Notes: generated from the sequence alone by a model not told the origin. DNA of 64,000 nt from Cognaticolwellia beringensis (GCF_002076895.1 NZ_CP020465.1:2666001-2730000), one strand, 5' to 3'. Positions 29,449 to 39,727 are shown, numbered from the stretch's first letter. Made by a program: numbers and translations.

Positions 29449-31566
29449 ATGGAGTTTGATAAGGATAAAAGTACAGCACCGTTAAATAAATTTTCCGGAA
29501 ATCCTCATGATATTGAGGAATATCTTCGGGCTATATTTAATAATGCAGGAGATCCAATATTTGTCAAAGATGAAGAATTTAAATTTATTCTAGTCAATGA
29601 TGCTTTTTGTAGTTTTTTTGAGTTGCCTAGGAGCCAAATAATTGGTTCAACACTGGCTGAGAACTTTCCAGTTAGCGAGATGGAGCACTTTTTTGCGATA
29701 GATAGACAAGTGTTGGAAAAAGGACAAGAAATTTTATGCGAAGAGACACTTTCACCGACGGGTTTACAACAAAAAAGGGTCATGACAAGAAAAAATCGAT
29801 TCACTGACGCGAAAGGTAATTATTTTCTCGTTGGGGTTGTTCACGATATTACCAAACGTAAGCAGATCGAAGAAAAATTAAAACGCTCGGCTAGTGTCTT
29901 CAGCCACGCACATGAAGGCATTATGATTACTGATGCTTCTGCCACAATTACTGAAGTCAATGATGCTTTTAGCCGCATTTCTGGCTACACGTCAGAGGAA
30001 GTTTTAGGAGAGAATGCCAAAATTCTTCAGTCAGCACGTCACTCGCCAGAATTTTATGCCGAAATGTGGCAAACACTGCTTAAACAAGGTTACTGGGAAG
30101 GTGAGATATGGAATCGACGTAAAAATGGTGAAATTTACCCTGAAATGCGCACCATTAGCGCGGTCAATAATGCCGATGGTTGTGTGGAGTATTATGTTTC
30201 ATTGTGTACCGATATTACTGCAATGAAAGCGCATCAAAACCAATTAGAGCATATTGCCCATTACGACCTACTGACCAACTTGCCAAATCGTGTTTTACTC
30301 GCTGACCGCTTATCTCATGCTATGTTACAGTGCAGCCGTCATCAGCAAGCACTCGCGGTGTTATTTCTTGATTTAGATGGCTTTAAACTTATTAATGATA
30401 ACTATGGCCATAATGTTGGTGATGAGCTACTCATTGCTGTCTCAGTTCGTATGAAAGCAGCGTTACGAGAAGGTGATAGTTTAGCCCGTATTGGTGGTGA
30501 TGAGTTTGTCGCTGTATTAGCTGATTTAAGCTCCGTTGAAGATTGTGAACCGGTTTTAGAGCGATTATTATTGGCAGCGTCAGAGCCTATTACCATTGGT
30601 AGTGTAGTTTTGAATGTATCAGCGAGTATAGGGGTAACCTTTTACCCGCAAGATAATGTCGATGCTGACCAGCTTATGCGTCACGCAGATCAAGCTATGT
30701 ATATAGCAAAACAGTCGGGTAAAAATCGTTTCCACTTATTTGATACCGCTCATGATGATGCGATTAAAGTACAACGGGAGAGCCTTGAAACTATTCGTAG
30801 GGCTTTAGATAAAGGGTATTTTGTACTGCACTATCAGCCTAAAGTGAATATGAAAACAGGTACAGTAATAGGTGTTGAAGCCCTTATTCGCATGCAACAT
30901 CCCAAGCGTGGGCTCTTAAATCCAATAGAATTTTTACCTGTTATTGAAAATAACCCTATGAGTATCGAAATAGGGGAATGGGTAATAGATACCGTATTAA
31001 CACAAATCACCCAGTGGCAACAAATGGGTCTTAACTTACAAGTGAACACGAGTGTAAACATTGCAGCAGTACAATTACAACAGCCTGATTTTGCGCAAAG
31101 ATTAACAACACTACTCGCCGCTCATCCTGGTGTTGAACCACGTTTCTTAGGATTAGAAGTGCTGGAAACAAGTGGCTTAGATGATGTACATCATGTCTCG
31201 AAAATTATGAATGCCTGTTTGTCGCTCGGGGTAGAATTTGCCTTGGATGATTTTGGCACTGGCTACTCCTCACTTACTTATCTGAGGCGATTACCAGCCA
31301 ACTTAATTAAAATAGATCAGAGCTTTGTGCGAGACATGCTAATTGATAATAATGATTTAGCCATTGTTGAAGGTGTTATAGCCTTAGCTAAATCATTTAA
31401 ACGTGAAGTTATTGCTGAGGGAGTCGAAAGTATTGAACATGGCACCGCGCTTTTGAAACTGGGCTGTAATTTGGCTCAAGGTTATGGTATTGCTCGGCCT
31501 ATGCCGGCGAGTGATATTCCTGCATGGATCAATAGCTGGCAACCCGACGCGCGTTGGCAGATATAA
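29449..31566 (+). CDS. PAS-PAS-GGDEF-EAL cyclic-di-GMP signalling protein
   Basis: The 705-residue cytosolic protein has two PAS domains (about residues 25-140 and 150-265), a GGDEF domain (about 270-430) and an EAL domain (about 445-700). The cyclase site is intact, GGDEF at 349-353, with an RxxD I-site (R340-D343) exactly five residues before it, so product inhibition is possible. The phosphodiesterase site also looks intact: EAL at 477-479, DDFGTGYSS, KIDQSFV and AEGVES. It could therefore both make and degrade c-di-GMP, with PAS sensing deciding the balance. No transmembrane segment is present. It is monocistronic. Confidence 0.93.
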   Translation: MEFDKDKSTAPLNKFSGNPHDIEEYLRAIFNNAGDPIFVKDEEFKFILVNDAFCSFFELPRSQIIGSTLAENFPVSEMEHFFAIDRQVLEKGQEILCEETLSPTGLQQKRVMTRKNRFTDAKGNYFLVGVVHDITKRKQIEEKLKRSASVFSHAHEGIMITDASATITEVNDAFSRISGYTSEEVLGENAKILQSARHSPEFYAEMWQTLLKQGYWEGEIWNRRKNGEIYPEMRTISAVNNADGCVEYYVSLCTDITAMKAHQNQLEHIAHYDLLTNLPNRVLLADRLSHAMLQCSRHQQALAVLFLDLDGFKLINDNYGHNVGDELLIAVSVRMKAALREGDSLARIGGDEFVAVLADLSSVEDCEPVLERLLLAASEPITIGSVVLNVSASIGVTFYPQDNVDADQLMRHADQAMYIAKQSGKNRFHLFDTAHDDAIKVQRESLETIRRALDKGYFVLHYQPKVNMKTGTVIGVEALIRMQHPKRGLLNPIEFLPVIENNPMSIEIGEWVIDTVLTQITQWQQMGLNLQVNTSVNIAAVQLQQPDFAQRLTTLLAAHPGVEPRFLGLEVLETSGLDDVHHVSKIMNACLSLGVEFALDDFGTGYSSLTYLRRLPANLIKIDQSFVRDMLIDNNDLAIVEGVIALAKSFKREVIAEGVESIEHGTALLKLGCNLAQGYGIARPMPASDIPAWINSWQPDARWQI

Positions 31567-31620
31567 AGAGGAAAATAAAATTAGTTGGACGTCCACAGGC
31601 CTTAAAAAATACAGTTGATT

Positions 31621-31674
31621 GGTAGAGTCCTTACGTTCAATAATTATTAATTGAACGCTCTAGCTGACCCTACC
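31621..31674. other. Nested inverted repeat between convergent genes
   Basis: CGTTCAAT (31634-31641) pairs perfectly with ATTGAACG (31650-31657). Outside it GGTAG/CTACC (31621-31625 and 31670-31674) and AGAG/CTCT can also pair. It lies between the ends of the GGDEF/EAL gene and the hypothetical gene at 31772. It may be a bidirectional terminator without U-tract. Confidence 0.4.
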
Positions 31675-31771
31675 TCAGAGATAGTTACTTTTCTGTTGCC
31701 GTAACATGGAAAGCATCAAAGTTCATACCATTAAGTTGATAATTTGATAGTTTAACAAACAAAAATCGAGG

Positions 31772-32182
31772 TTATTCGTTATCTTCTAACGCCTTTTTAG
31801 CTTTAATTGATTGAGCAATACCTTTAAATTCGTAAGTTGGGTAAATATTAGTTTCGAAAATACCCCATGCTGACTTTTCAATGGCTAGGTTAAGTGTCCG
31901 TAAGTCTTTTGGAGCAACTTTTAGGGTAATGACTTGCCCTAATCCCATCATGACATACCATGAGTCTATTTCCATGCCTTTGGGCGGAAATGACTGCCAA
32001 AATCGATTCTCATCCATTTTCTTTTGCAATTCAGATAAGCTTTTATCTTGTTGGTGCTTAAGTACCACGGTTACTAAGATTTTATCCGTGTTGATGGTGT
32101 AATCTTCAGCCGCTATTGAGCTTTGTAAAAAACCGGTAAAACATAAGATAGGAATGATAATAAATCTAAGGTACTTTTGCAT
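31772..32182 (-). CDS. Hypothetical secreted protein
   Basis: The 136-residue protein starts with a signal peptide (MQKYLRFIIIPILCF, likely cleavage after SIAA near residue 25). The mature domain contains FWQSFPPKGMEIDSWYVMMGLGQVIT and IYPTYEF, a pattern I have seen in proteins annotated only as hypothetical. The compact alpha/beta pattern with strands around VTVVLKH and VITLKVAP suggests a small ferredoxin-like domain, but this is inference. It is divergent from the TonB-dependent receptor gene, 268 bp away. Confidence 0.65.
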   Translation of the reverse strand: MQKYLRFIIIPILCFTGFLQSSIAAEDYTINTDKILVTVVLKHQQDKSLSELQKKMDENRFWQSFPPKGMEIDSWYVMMGLGQVITLKVAPKDLRTLNLAIEKSAWGIFETNIYPTYEFKGIAQSIKAKKALEDNE

Positions 32183-32450
32183 AATAACACTCTGCTGTGT
32201 GAATAAAGATTTATCTTCGCATGGTATATGTCAAATAAACAGAAATTTAAAGCGAGTTAAACTTAAGCTGTATAGACCTTATCGAAAAAAGACTGGTTTT
32301 TAATTTTAAAATTATGAGATATTTATTGTTAATGTTTGCCAGTTATCTATGCTATATATGTGAATAATAATTCAACGTGTAGGTGTGTAACAAAGACAGG
32401 TTGAGGAAATGGAAGTATACGGAAATTTACGACAATAGGAGATAAAAAAC

Positions 32451-35015
32451 ATGACACATGCAAAAAATATAAAATCAAAGCTTTGCTTAGTTGCATCAGC
32501 AATCGCTTTATCTGGTTTATCAGCAACGACACTCGCCACTAAAGCTATAGCTGAGGAAGTTAAAATTGACCAAGATATAGAGCAAATTAGCGTAATTGGC
32601 TCTCGACGACTTGGACGAAGTATTGAAGACAGCCCTGTTCCCATTGATATTATCGACTCTGATTCAATTATGAATACAGGGCTTACCGAAACCAATCAAA
32701 TTTTAGGCACTTTGTTGCCAAGCTTCAACTTTCCTCAACCTTCAATTACCGATGGTACCGATCATGTTCGCCCCGCACAATTAAGAGGCTTAGCACCGGA
32801 TCACACCTTAGTCTTAATTAATGGTAAGCGCCGGCACAGTAGTGCTTTATTGAATTTAAATGGTTCTTCTGGTCGAGGCTCATCGGCTGTTGATATGAAT
32901 GCAATTCCCGCTAATGCTATCGAAAGAATTGAAGTTTTGCGTGATGGTGCAGCCGCTCAATATGGCTCAGATGCCATCGCTGGTGTCATTAATATTGTAC
33001 TGAAAAATGCTGATAGTGGCGGCTCAGCATCCGTCACTTATGGTGCTAATGTATCTACCATGGATGGTGTGCCAGATTTAAAGTCAGTTGATGTTGGGAA
33101 TAATGGCAACTTAGCTTTTACGGAAGGGGGTGATCGAAAAGTTACAGATGGTCAAACCTTAACATTAAGAGCTAACGCAGGATTTGCGCTTGGTGAAGAT
33201 GGTTTTGTCAATGTCTCAACTGAGTTTCGTGACCGTCGTTCAGCTAATCGTGCTGACTATGATAAACGCGAAAACTATGCTCGTCTTAACGATGACAGTT
33301 TAGATCCGCGTGAACTAACGGTAAATAGATACAACCATACCTTTGGCAATGGCGATGTAGAAGACCTCGCTGTTTTTATTAATAGTGGCTATGCCCTTAA
33401 CGAAGATGCAGAGCTTTATGCCTTTGGTTCATATAGCGCAAGAGACGGCGAGGGTGGTGGGTTTTATCGACGAGCAAATGATTCACGCAATGTGCAGAGT
33501 ATTTATCCCGATGGTTTCTTACCGGTGATCACGTCAGATATTATTGATTACTCAGGTGCTATCGGCTTACGTGGTTATATCAGTGATTTTAATTACGACT
33601 TGTCAGCCGTCTACGGTAAGGATGAGTTTCAATTTGGTGTTATTAATAGTTTAAACACTTCATTTGGCCCCTCGAGCCAAACTGAATTTGATGCCGGCAC
33701 GTTAATTTACGATCAACTAACACTGAATGCTGATTTTAGCAGAGAGGTGGATGTTGATATATTTGAAAGTAGCCTCAATGTTGCTTTTGGTTTCGAATAT
33801 AGGAATGAAGGCTATCAAATTGAAGCGGGTGAGTCTGCTTCGTATGAGCAAGGAACTTTTGGCAGTGGTGGAGAAGTTACTGATGCAGTCAATGGTCCCT
33901 TTGGTTCAGCAGGCTCGCAAGTGTTTCCAGGCTTTACGCCTGAATCCGCAGGGGATAATAGCCGACATAACGTCAGCGCCTATATTGATTTAGAAGCAGA
34001 TATCACTGAAATGTGGAATCTTACAGTAGCAACTCGCTATGAAGATTATTCCGATTTTGGTTCTACTGTAAGTGGTAAAGTTGCTAATAGATTCACATTA
34101 AGTGATGAGTTTGCTCTGCGTTTATCAGCTTCAACTGGCTTTAGAGCACCTTCTTTACAGCAACAACATTTTACCTCTATTTCGACCGTTTTTGTAGATG
34201 CCGTGCCAACCGAAACAGGGACTTTTGCACCAAATAGCGATGTTGCTAAAGCGCTAGGTTCGCCAGGTTTAGATGCTGAAGACTCGGTGAGTATTGGTGG
34301 TGGTTTCACTTGGACACCAGTAAGTGAGTTTAGCTTGTCGGTAGATTACTACCACATTGATATTGACGATCGAATTGTCTTATCTAATAACTTATCAGGC
34401 CCTGAAGTAGAAGCTTTATTAGCCGATACTGGTGCAAACCGAGCGCGATTTTTCTTGAATGCTATTGATAGTACAACTAAAGGCGTTGATGTGGTGGCAA
34501 CTTATTCTATGGATATTCAAGATATGGGCAGCTTGTTACTTAATGCAGCCTTTAACTACAACAAAAATGAAGTGACCGATATTATTGCTCCTCCAGCGGT
34601 ATTGCAGGGCGCTGGATTTGATCAAGGCAATCTATTTTCTGGGAATGAATTGCGTCGCTTTGAAGTGGGTTCTCCAAAAAGTAAATTGAATTTAAGTGCG
34701 GTATGGAATAAAGATAGTTGGTACGCCACGCTAAGAGTTACTCGTTATGGTGAAACACAAGATCCGTCTGAGAACCCTGAGCGTAATGAAGTGTTACCCG
34801 AAAAATGGCTGACTGATCTTGATGTTAGTTATGCAGTAACAGACAATGTTAAATTGACTTTAGGGGCTAATAATATTTTTGATGTTTACCCTGATACAAC
34901 ACGTGAATTGGTTGATGATGTTACTACCTTCTCTAGGTTGTTTCCGTATTCAGGCTTTTCTCCATTTGGTTTTACCGGTAGATATGTCTACGGTAAAGTT
35001 AGTGTAACTTTTTAG
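32451..35015 (+). CDS. TonB-dependent outer-membrane receptor
   Basis: The 854-residue protein has a signal peptide (cleavage likely after KAIA near residue 34) and a TonB-box-like segment EQISVIGSRR. A plug domain follows with RGLAPDHTLVLINGKRRH and EVLRDGAAAQYGSDAIAGVINI, and then a beta-barrel ending in an aromatic residue (GKVSVTF). The ATG is preceded by GGAG. Such receptors import siderophores, vitamin B12, sugars or peptides using TonB energy. There is no linked substrate-binding protein or ABC transporter, so the ligand is unknown. A good terminator follows. Confidence 0.92.
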   Translation: MTHAKNIKSKLCLVASAIALSGLSATTLATKAIAEEVKIDQDIEQISVIGSRRLGRSIEDSPVPIDIIDSDSIMNTGLTETNQILGTLLPSFNFPQPSITDGTDHVRPAQLRGLAPDHTLVLINGKRRHSSALLNLNGSSGRGSSAVDMNAIPANAIERIEVLRDGAAAQYGSDAIAGVINIVLKNADSGGSASVTYGANVSTMDGVPDLKSVDVGNNGNLAFTEGGDRKVTDGQTLTLRANAGFALGEDGFVNVSTEFRDRRSANRADYDKRENYARLNDDSLDPRELTVNRYNHTFGNGDVEDLAVFINSGYALNEDAELYAFGSYSARDGEGGGFYRRANDSRNVQSIYPDGFLPVITSDIIDYSGAIGLRGYISDFNYDLSAVYGKDEFQFGVINSLNTSFGPSSQTEFDAGTLIYDQLTLNADFSREVDVDIFESSLNVAFGFEYRNEGYQIEAGESASYEQGTFGSGGEVTDAVNGPFGSAGSQVFPGFTPESAGDNSRHNVSAYIDLEADITEMWNLTVATRYEDYSDFGSTVSGKVANRFTLSDEFALRLSASTGFRAPSLQQQHFTSISTVFVDAVPTETGTFAPNSDVAKALGSPGLDAEDSVSIGGGFTWTPVSEFSLSVDYYHIDIDDRIVLSNNLSGPEVEALLADTGANRARFFLNAIDSTTKGVDVVATYSMDIQDMGSLLLNAAFNYNKNEVTDIIAPPAVLQGAGFDQGNLFSGNELRRFEVGSPKSKLNLSAVWNKDSWYATLRVTRYGETQDPSENPERNEVLPEKWLTDLDVSYAVTDNVKLTLGANNIFDVYPDTTRELVDDVTTFSRLFPYSGFSPFGFTGRYVYGKVSVTF

Positions 35016-35025
35016 CAGGTCTCTA

Positions 35026-35065
35026 ATAGCTTGAGGAGCGCTCGCTGCTCAAGCTATATTTTTAC
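35026..35065 (+). terminator. Rho-independent terminator of the TonB-dependent receptor gene
   Basis: Perfect 10-bp arms ATAGCTTGAG/CTCAAGCTAT (35026-35035 and 35048-35057) around a loop containing GAGCGCTC, followed by ATTTTTA. Confidence 0.85.
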
Positions 35066-35193
35066 TTACTTTCGCTAAAAGGGCCAAGACCGAAGTTCTT
35101 AAATTGAACAGTCGACTATTTTACGTTTTACGTTATACTGCCGCGCTCAAACCTAGTATTTAAATTATAGTATTTTATTTAGCGGAGTTCATC

Positions 35194-35526
35194 ATGCACG
35201 ATCTGTATTACAAAGGCCGTATCCACACCAGAGTAAACCATGTAAAAACAGGTTATAACACCAAACGTGCTGTTAAGCTTGGCACAGAAAAACATCCGTT
35301 AACGTTAGTGGTTACCAGTGAAGAAAAGAAAGTAGAAATTGAAGCTGTTATTGCAGAAAATGAACTATTTGCTGATATTACGGTAGATAGCAGCGCTGAA
35401 GAAAATATTATTGAGCTGACTGCAATATTAAACAAGCCAACAACGACTACCTTTGAAAAAACACCAAACCGTAATGATCCGTGTTTATGTGGTAGTGGCA
35501 AAAAATATAAAAAATGTTGCGGCTAA
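35194..35526 (+). CDS. PBPRA1643-type SEC-C metal-binding motif protein
   Basis: The 110-residue protein ends in a SEC-C zinc motif [16 protein letters not shown] like that at the C-terminus of SecA. The N-terminus [24 protein letters not shown] is the conserved part of a small gammaproteobacterial family (PBPRA1643 family). The middle is an acidic beta-rich spacer. Metal binding is likely and function unknown; a role near ribosomes or SecB is only a guess from the motif. The Shine-Dalgarno is GGAG. Confidence 0.88.
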   Translation: MHDLYYKGRIHTRVNHVKTGYNTKRAVKLGTEKHPLTLVVTSEEKKVEIEAVIAENELFADITVDSSAEENIIELTAILNKPTTTTFEKTPNRNDPCLCGSGKKYKKCCG

Positions 35527-35707
35527 CAACACACTATTATTGAACATTAGGTAAGCAGACTCTGCTCTGTACTCTATGAGTTATGAGCAGCGAAAGTTAA
35601 GTCCCACTTTATTTCCATTCGTAAATACCATGCTTGCAAAACATGATTAATCAGCCGCTTGTTAGCTGTTCAACTCCATTTTTACTGAACTAATTACTCA
35701 ACTTGGT

Positions 35708-36622
35708 TTAACGCTGATTATTCAATTGCGCGATAACTGCCATTGCTTGTACCAGCGTATTTTTATCACCGTCTAACCAGTGAATTTTAGTGCCATTACG
35801 TTCTAATCTTCGCAGCCAAGTATCTTGTTTTTTTGAAAACTGATGAATTGCAGCATTGAGTTTTTGAAAACAGTCATTTTTGCTTAACTGGCCCTGTAAA
35901 TGTTGCGCTATAAAGCGGTACTCTAATCCGTAAAAATATAAGGTCTCCCAGCTAACTCCTTGGGCATGTAATTGGGCAACTTCTTCAATAAGGCCTTGTT
36001 CCATGCGCTGTTTTAAGCGCAGAGTAATACGTTGGCGAATTATCTCTCTTGGCCATTTTATGGCAAATATCAGTGGTTTTAGTGCCGGGAAGTCATTAAT
36101 GCTGTCTTTTGCTGCTTGTTCACCTTCGGCAATTTCAATGGCTCGAATTAGGCGGTCACGCTCGATAAGGTCTGTGGTGTTATGTAAATTAGGTTTTAGC
36201 TGCATTAACTTTTCAGTTAATTGCTCATGACTAAATGTGGCTAATATTGCTCTAAGTGCTTTATTTTCCGGTACTTCAATTAAGCGGTAACCTTTTAAAA
36301 TTGAGTCGACATAAAGCGCTGAACCACCGGCCATAATAGCCAACTTATTTTTATGGCTGATTTTTTCATAGGCATTAATAACATCTTTTTGAAAATCAAA
36401 AATATTATATTCGTATCCGGGCTCGACAATATCAATTAAGTGATGCTCAATTTCTTGATATTCATCAAGGTCTTTTCCGCTGCCAATATCTAAACCACGA
36501 TACACTTGTCGTGAATCGGCTGATATTATTTCACCATTTAGCATTCTAGCAAGTTCTACCGCTAGTTTGGTTTTACCCGACGCTGTTGAACCCAGTACAA
36601 CGAGCATGTTAAATGCAGACAT
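35708..36622 (-). CDS. miaA: tRNA dimethylallyltransferase, atypical
   Basis: The 304-residue enzyme has the P-loop GSTASGKT, ISADSRQVYRGLDIGSGKD and a GGSALYVD segment, the MiaA core that prenylates A37 of tRNAs reading UNN codons. Several segments (YRGLDIGSGKDLDEY, LHNTTDLIERDRLIRAIEIAE) resemble the MiaA of Bacteroidetes and other phyla more than the usual gammaproteobacterial form, judged from memory. It is also not in the mutL-miaA-hfq setting: it stands alone, convergent with the SEC-C gene and divergent from mrcB. It may be a transferred or second copy. Confidence 0.85.
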   Translation of the reverse strand: MSAFNMLVVLGSTASGKTKLAVELARMLNGEIISADSRQVYRGLDIGSGKDLDEYQEIEHHLIDIVEPGYEYNIFDFQKDVINAYEKISHKNKLAIMAGGSALYVDSILKGYRLIEVPENKALRAILATFSHEQLTEKLMQLKPNLHNTTDLIERDRLIRAIEIAEGEQAAKDSINDFPALKPLIFAIKWPREIIRQRITLRLKQRMEQGLIEEVAQLHAQGVSWETLYFYGLEYRFIAQHLQGQLSKNDCFQKLNAAIHQFSKKQDTWLRRLERNGTKIHWLDGDKNTLVQAMAVIAQLNNQR

Positions 36623-36784
36623 AATGAACCTATAGAAATTGACAATAATTAAAGCCGAATTATATCGTTAATTTTTCTCAGATACGACCTAACTGTTCGC
36701 ATTAAAAATTATCGTTTGGGATATAGTCTTAGCTAGATTATTATAGCCCCTTAATGGCATATATTAGCGGTAATTTAATAAAGT

Positions 36785-39148
36785 ATGACAGTCAAAAAAA
36801 CAGCAAAAACAGCGACCAAAAATTCAAATAATGATAAAGGAAATACCTCAAAAATAGCCGAGGATATTAGCGATAGCCGTGTAAAAAGAATGCTGAGGTG
36901 GTCATTTTGGTTCATGTTGAAAATGACTGTTTTGATTATTTTTATACTGTTTCTTTATAGCATTTATCTTGACGGTAAAGTGCGTGATAAGTTTGAAGGC
37001 CAGCGTTGGCAGGTACCTGTTCAGGTGTTTGGTGCTATTGAAGATTACACTCTTGGTAGCGAGTTAACGCTTACTAACTTACAGCTAGCTTTAACGGCGA
37101 ATCGCTACAAAAAAGTTACTGAAGTGCAACGCCCTGGCGAATTTGCATTGTCAAAAAGCCGCGCCATTGTTTATCGTCGTGCCTTCGACTTTGGCTCCGG
37201 TATGGAAGTCGCTGCAAAAGTTACTATTGATATAGCTAAGGGAAAAGTTAAGGCTTTATATATTGATAATGAACAAGTTTATCAAGTACGGTTAGAACCG
37301 CTATTAATTGACAGGATTTTGCCCGAAAGCAAAGAAGATCGCGTGTTAGTTACCTTACAAGCCGTGCCGACAAAGCTATTAGATACTTTATTATTAATTG
37401 AAGATCGCGAATTTTATTTTCATCATGGTGTTTCTCCTCTAGGTATTTTACGCGCACTTTATCAAAATATAATGGCAGGTCGAACGGTTCAAGGGGGGAG
37501 TACTTTAACGCAGCAACTGGTTAAAAATATGTTTTTAACCCGCGATAAAACCTTATGGCGAAAAGCTAACGAAGCGATTATGGCGCTGATATTAGAGTAT
37601 CGATATAGTAAAGACCAATTATTAGAAGCGTACATCAATGAAGTTTATTTAGGTCAACATTATGCCAATGGTATTTATGGCTTTGGCCTCGCGGCTGAGT
37701 TTTACTTTGGTAAGTCAATTCAATCGCTAAATTCAGAACAAATGGCGATGATTATTGGCCAAGTAAAAGGACCCAGTTATTACGATCCTTGGCGTTTTCC
37801 AGAACGCACAATTAAGCGTCGCGACCTTGTTTTAAGGTTAATGTATCAACAAGAAATAATTTCTCAGCGTGAGTTTGAGAATGCAATTGAGTCACCGCTA
37901 TCAATAAGAAAAAAGCGTCGAGTACAACAACAAAAGTTCCCTGCTTACTTGCAATTGGTTAAAGCTGAGCTATCACGGCATTTATCCGAATATCAGCAGC
38001 AATCTGGCGTAAGAGTTTTTACTGGTTTTTCTATAAATCAACAATTAGCACTGCAATCGAGTATTGATGAAAAGTTACCGACTTTGGAACAAGAGTCGGG
38101 CTCTGAATTACAAGTTGCGATGGTGGTGTCTGACTTTAAATCTGGTGTGGTTCGTGCCTTAGTGGGCGGTAAAGAAGCCGGTTATGCTGGCTTTAATCGC
38201 GCACTGCATGCCAAACGTCCTATTGGCTCGTTAATAAAGCCTGCGGTATATTTAGCCGCATTAGAGCGTTATCAACGATTTAATTTAGCTACATTAATTG
38301 AAGATAAAGCGATTACACTCTCAAATGAAGATGGCCAAGCTTGGCGACCAAAAAATTATGATGGAAAGTACAGAGGCGAAGTACATTTAATTGATGCTTT
38401 AGTTTCTAGTCTTAACGTGCCTACGGTTAATTTAGGTATGCAATTGGGGCTAGATAATATTGCTCAAGCCATTCATTTATTAGGCTATCAGGATGACATT
38501 GTTACTCGTCCTTCAATGCTGTTGGGGTCATTAAATATGTCACCAATGGAGATCAATCAACTTTACATACCGATTGCTAATGAGGGAGTGGCAGAAAAGT
38601 CACACGCAATTGAGCGTATAGTCAGCGCACGTGGTGAAACTTTATGGCAGTTTCAGGCGTTAGAGCAACAAATTATTTCTACACAAGCCGCTTATTTACT
38701 CGATTTTGCCTTAAATAAAGTCACAACATCAGGCACTGCACGCTCACTATCTTGGCGTCTTAAAGATAAAAGCCTCGCGGGTAAAACAGGTACAACTAAT
38801 GATTTACGTGACAGTTGGTTTGTCGGTTATGACAACGATCTTTTAGTGACTTCTTGGATAGGTCGAGACGATAATAAGCCGACTAAATTAACCGGTAGCA
38901 GTGGTGCTCTAGTATTATTTGCTGAATTTATGCGTAAAAATGGTGCGGTTAGCCGACGTGATAATGTGCCTGCAAGTGTTGAGTTAGTTCGTTTTGATAA
39001 TAAAAGCGGCCGAGCAGTTATGCAAGATTGCGATAATTCACAGTTACTTCCTGCTGTAACCACTGGACTGATTTATGAAACCGAGTGTGAATATGCGCCG
39101 ACAAAAAATAAGAAGAAATCTTGGTTAGAAAAATTATTTGGCAATTAG
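36785..39148 (+). CDS. mrcB: Penicillin-binding protein 1B
   Basis: The 787-residue bifunctional class A PBP has a cytosolic basic N-terminus, one membrane helix (about residues 42-64) and a UB2H-like region. The glycosyltransferase follows with the catalytic glutamate in EDREFYFHHG (E206) and GGSTLTQQLVKN. The transpeptidase has SLIK (S482-K485), SLN and KTGT. It polymerises and cross-links peptidoglycan at the inner membrane. The UB2H region is the docking site for LpoB in E. coli; no lpoB is in the window, although lpoA, the PBP1A partner, is at 41787. Its relative order after hrpB is as in E. coli. Confidence 0.95.
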   Translation: MTVKKTAKTATKNSNNDKGNTSKIAEDISDSRVKRMLRWSFWFMLKMTVLIIFILFLYSIYLDGKVRDKFEGQRWQVPVQVFGAIEDYTLGSELTLTNLQLALTANRYKKVTEVQRPGEFALSKSRAIVYRRAFDFGSGMEVAAKVTIDIAKGKVKALYIDNEQVYQVRLEPLLIDRILPESKEDRVLVTLQAVPTKLLDTLLLIEDREFYFHHGVSPLGILRALYQNIMAGRTVQGGSTLTQQLVKNMFLTRDKTLWRKANEAIMALILEYRYSKDQLLEAYINEVYLGQHYANGIYGFGLAAEFYFGKSIQSLNSEQMAMIIGQVKGPSYYDPWRFPERTIKRRDLVLRLMYQQEIISQREFENAIESPLSIRKKRRVQQQKFPAYLQLVKAELSRHLSEYQQQSGVRVFTGFSINQQLALQSSIDEKLPTLEQESGSELQVAMVVSDFKSGVVRALVGGKEAGYAGFNRALHAKRPIGSLIKPAVYLAALERYQRFNLATLIEDKAITLSNEDGQAWRPKNYDGKYRGEVHLIDALVSSLNVPTVNLGMQLGLDNIAQAIHLLGYQDDIVTRPSMLLGSLNMSPMEINQLYIPIANEGVAEKSHAIERIVSARGETLWQFQALEQQIISTQAAYLLDFALNKVTTSGTARSLSWRLKDKSLAGKTGTTNDLRDSWFVGYDNDLLVTSWIGRDDNKPTKLTGSSGALVLFAEFMRKNGAVSRRDNVPASVELVRFDNKSGRAVMQDCDNSQLLPAVTTGLIYETECEYAPTKNKKKSWLEKLFGN

Positions 39149-39319
39149 TTTTATAGTGAATTCAATTGCTAAGCTTTTAGCTGGTGAGTTTAGCTATTTT
39201 GTTATTTGAATAACCTAATTTTCGCACTATGGTTAATAGGTAGCGAATAAATATGACTGTTGAATAAAGGGTGGGGGTAAATAACATAGCTACATAACAA
39301 GTCGATAAAGAGGAGCATA

Positions 39320-39727
39320 ATGAAACATAGATTAAGCTTTGGTTACTTTACATTACTGGCTGAAAATATTGTCGAAGTCACTATTGATGAAGGCATTGAA
39401 TTGTCACTTGAAATGATAGAAGAGTGTGATGTGTTTTTTAAAGCACATATTTTTGGTAATTTTGGCATGCTTATCAATAGAATCAATGAATATACTTATA
39501 GTTATGAAGCGAAATTAACCGTAGGCTCTTATGAGGGGTTGAAAGCCATTGCTTTTGTTTATTACTCAGATAAAAGCAAAGTTGTTATAGAAGAGTTAAA
39601 GTTAACTCGCGCATATGATAAGTGGAATAGTTGCAGTTTTTCAGGCTTAGAACTCGAGTGGCAGCAAGCATTTCAATGGTTAAAGCATGAGTTAATAGGT
39701 AAAGCGCAATCCGAAAGCCAAGTATAG
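39320..39727 (+). CDS. Hypothetical protein, 135 residues
   Basis: A soluble acidic protein with an alternating strand/helix pattern (ENIVEVTIDEGIELS, FGMLINRINEYTYS, LKAIAFVYYSD, then a helix ending WLKHEL). The pattern resembles STAS or SpoIIAA-like proteins, similar in size to the one at 23491, but no motif proves it. The start has AGAGGAG four bases before the ATG, an excellent ribosome site. It ends at a strong terminator (39789). No function can be assigned. Confidence 0.65.
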   Translation: MKHRLSFGYFTLLAENIVEVTIDEGIELSLEMIEECDVFFKAHIFGNFGMLINRINEYTYSYEAKLTVGSYEGLKAIAFVYYSDKSKVVIEELKLTRAYDKWNSCSFSGLELEWQQAFQWLKHELIGKAQSESQV

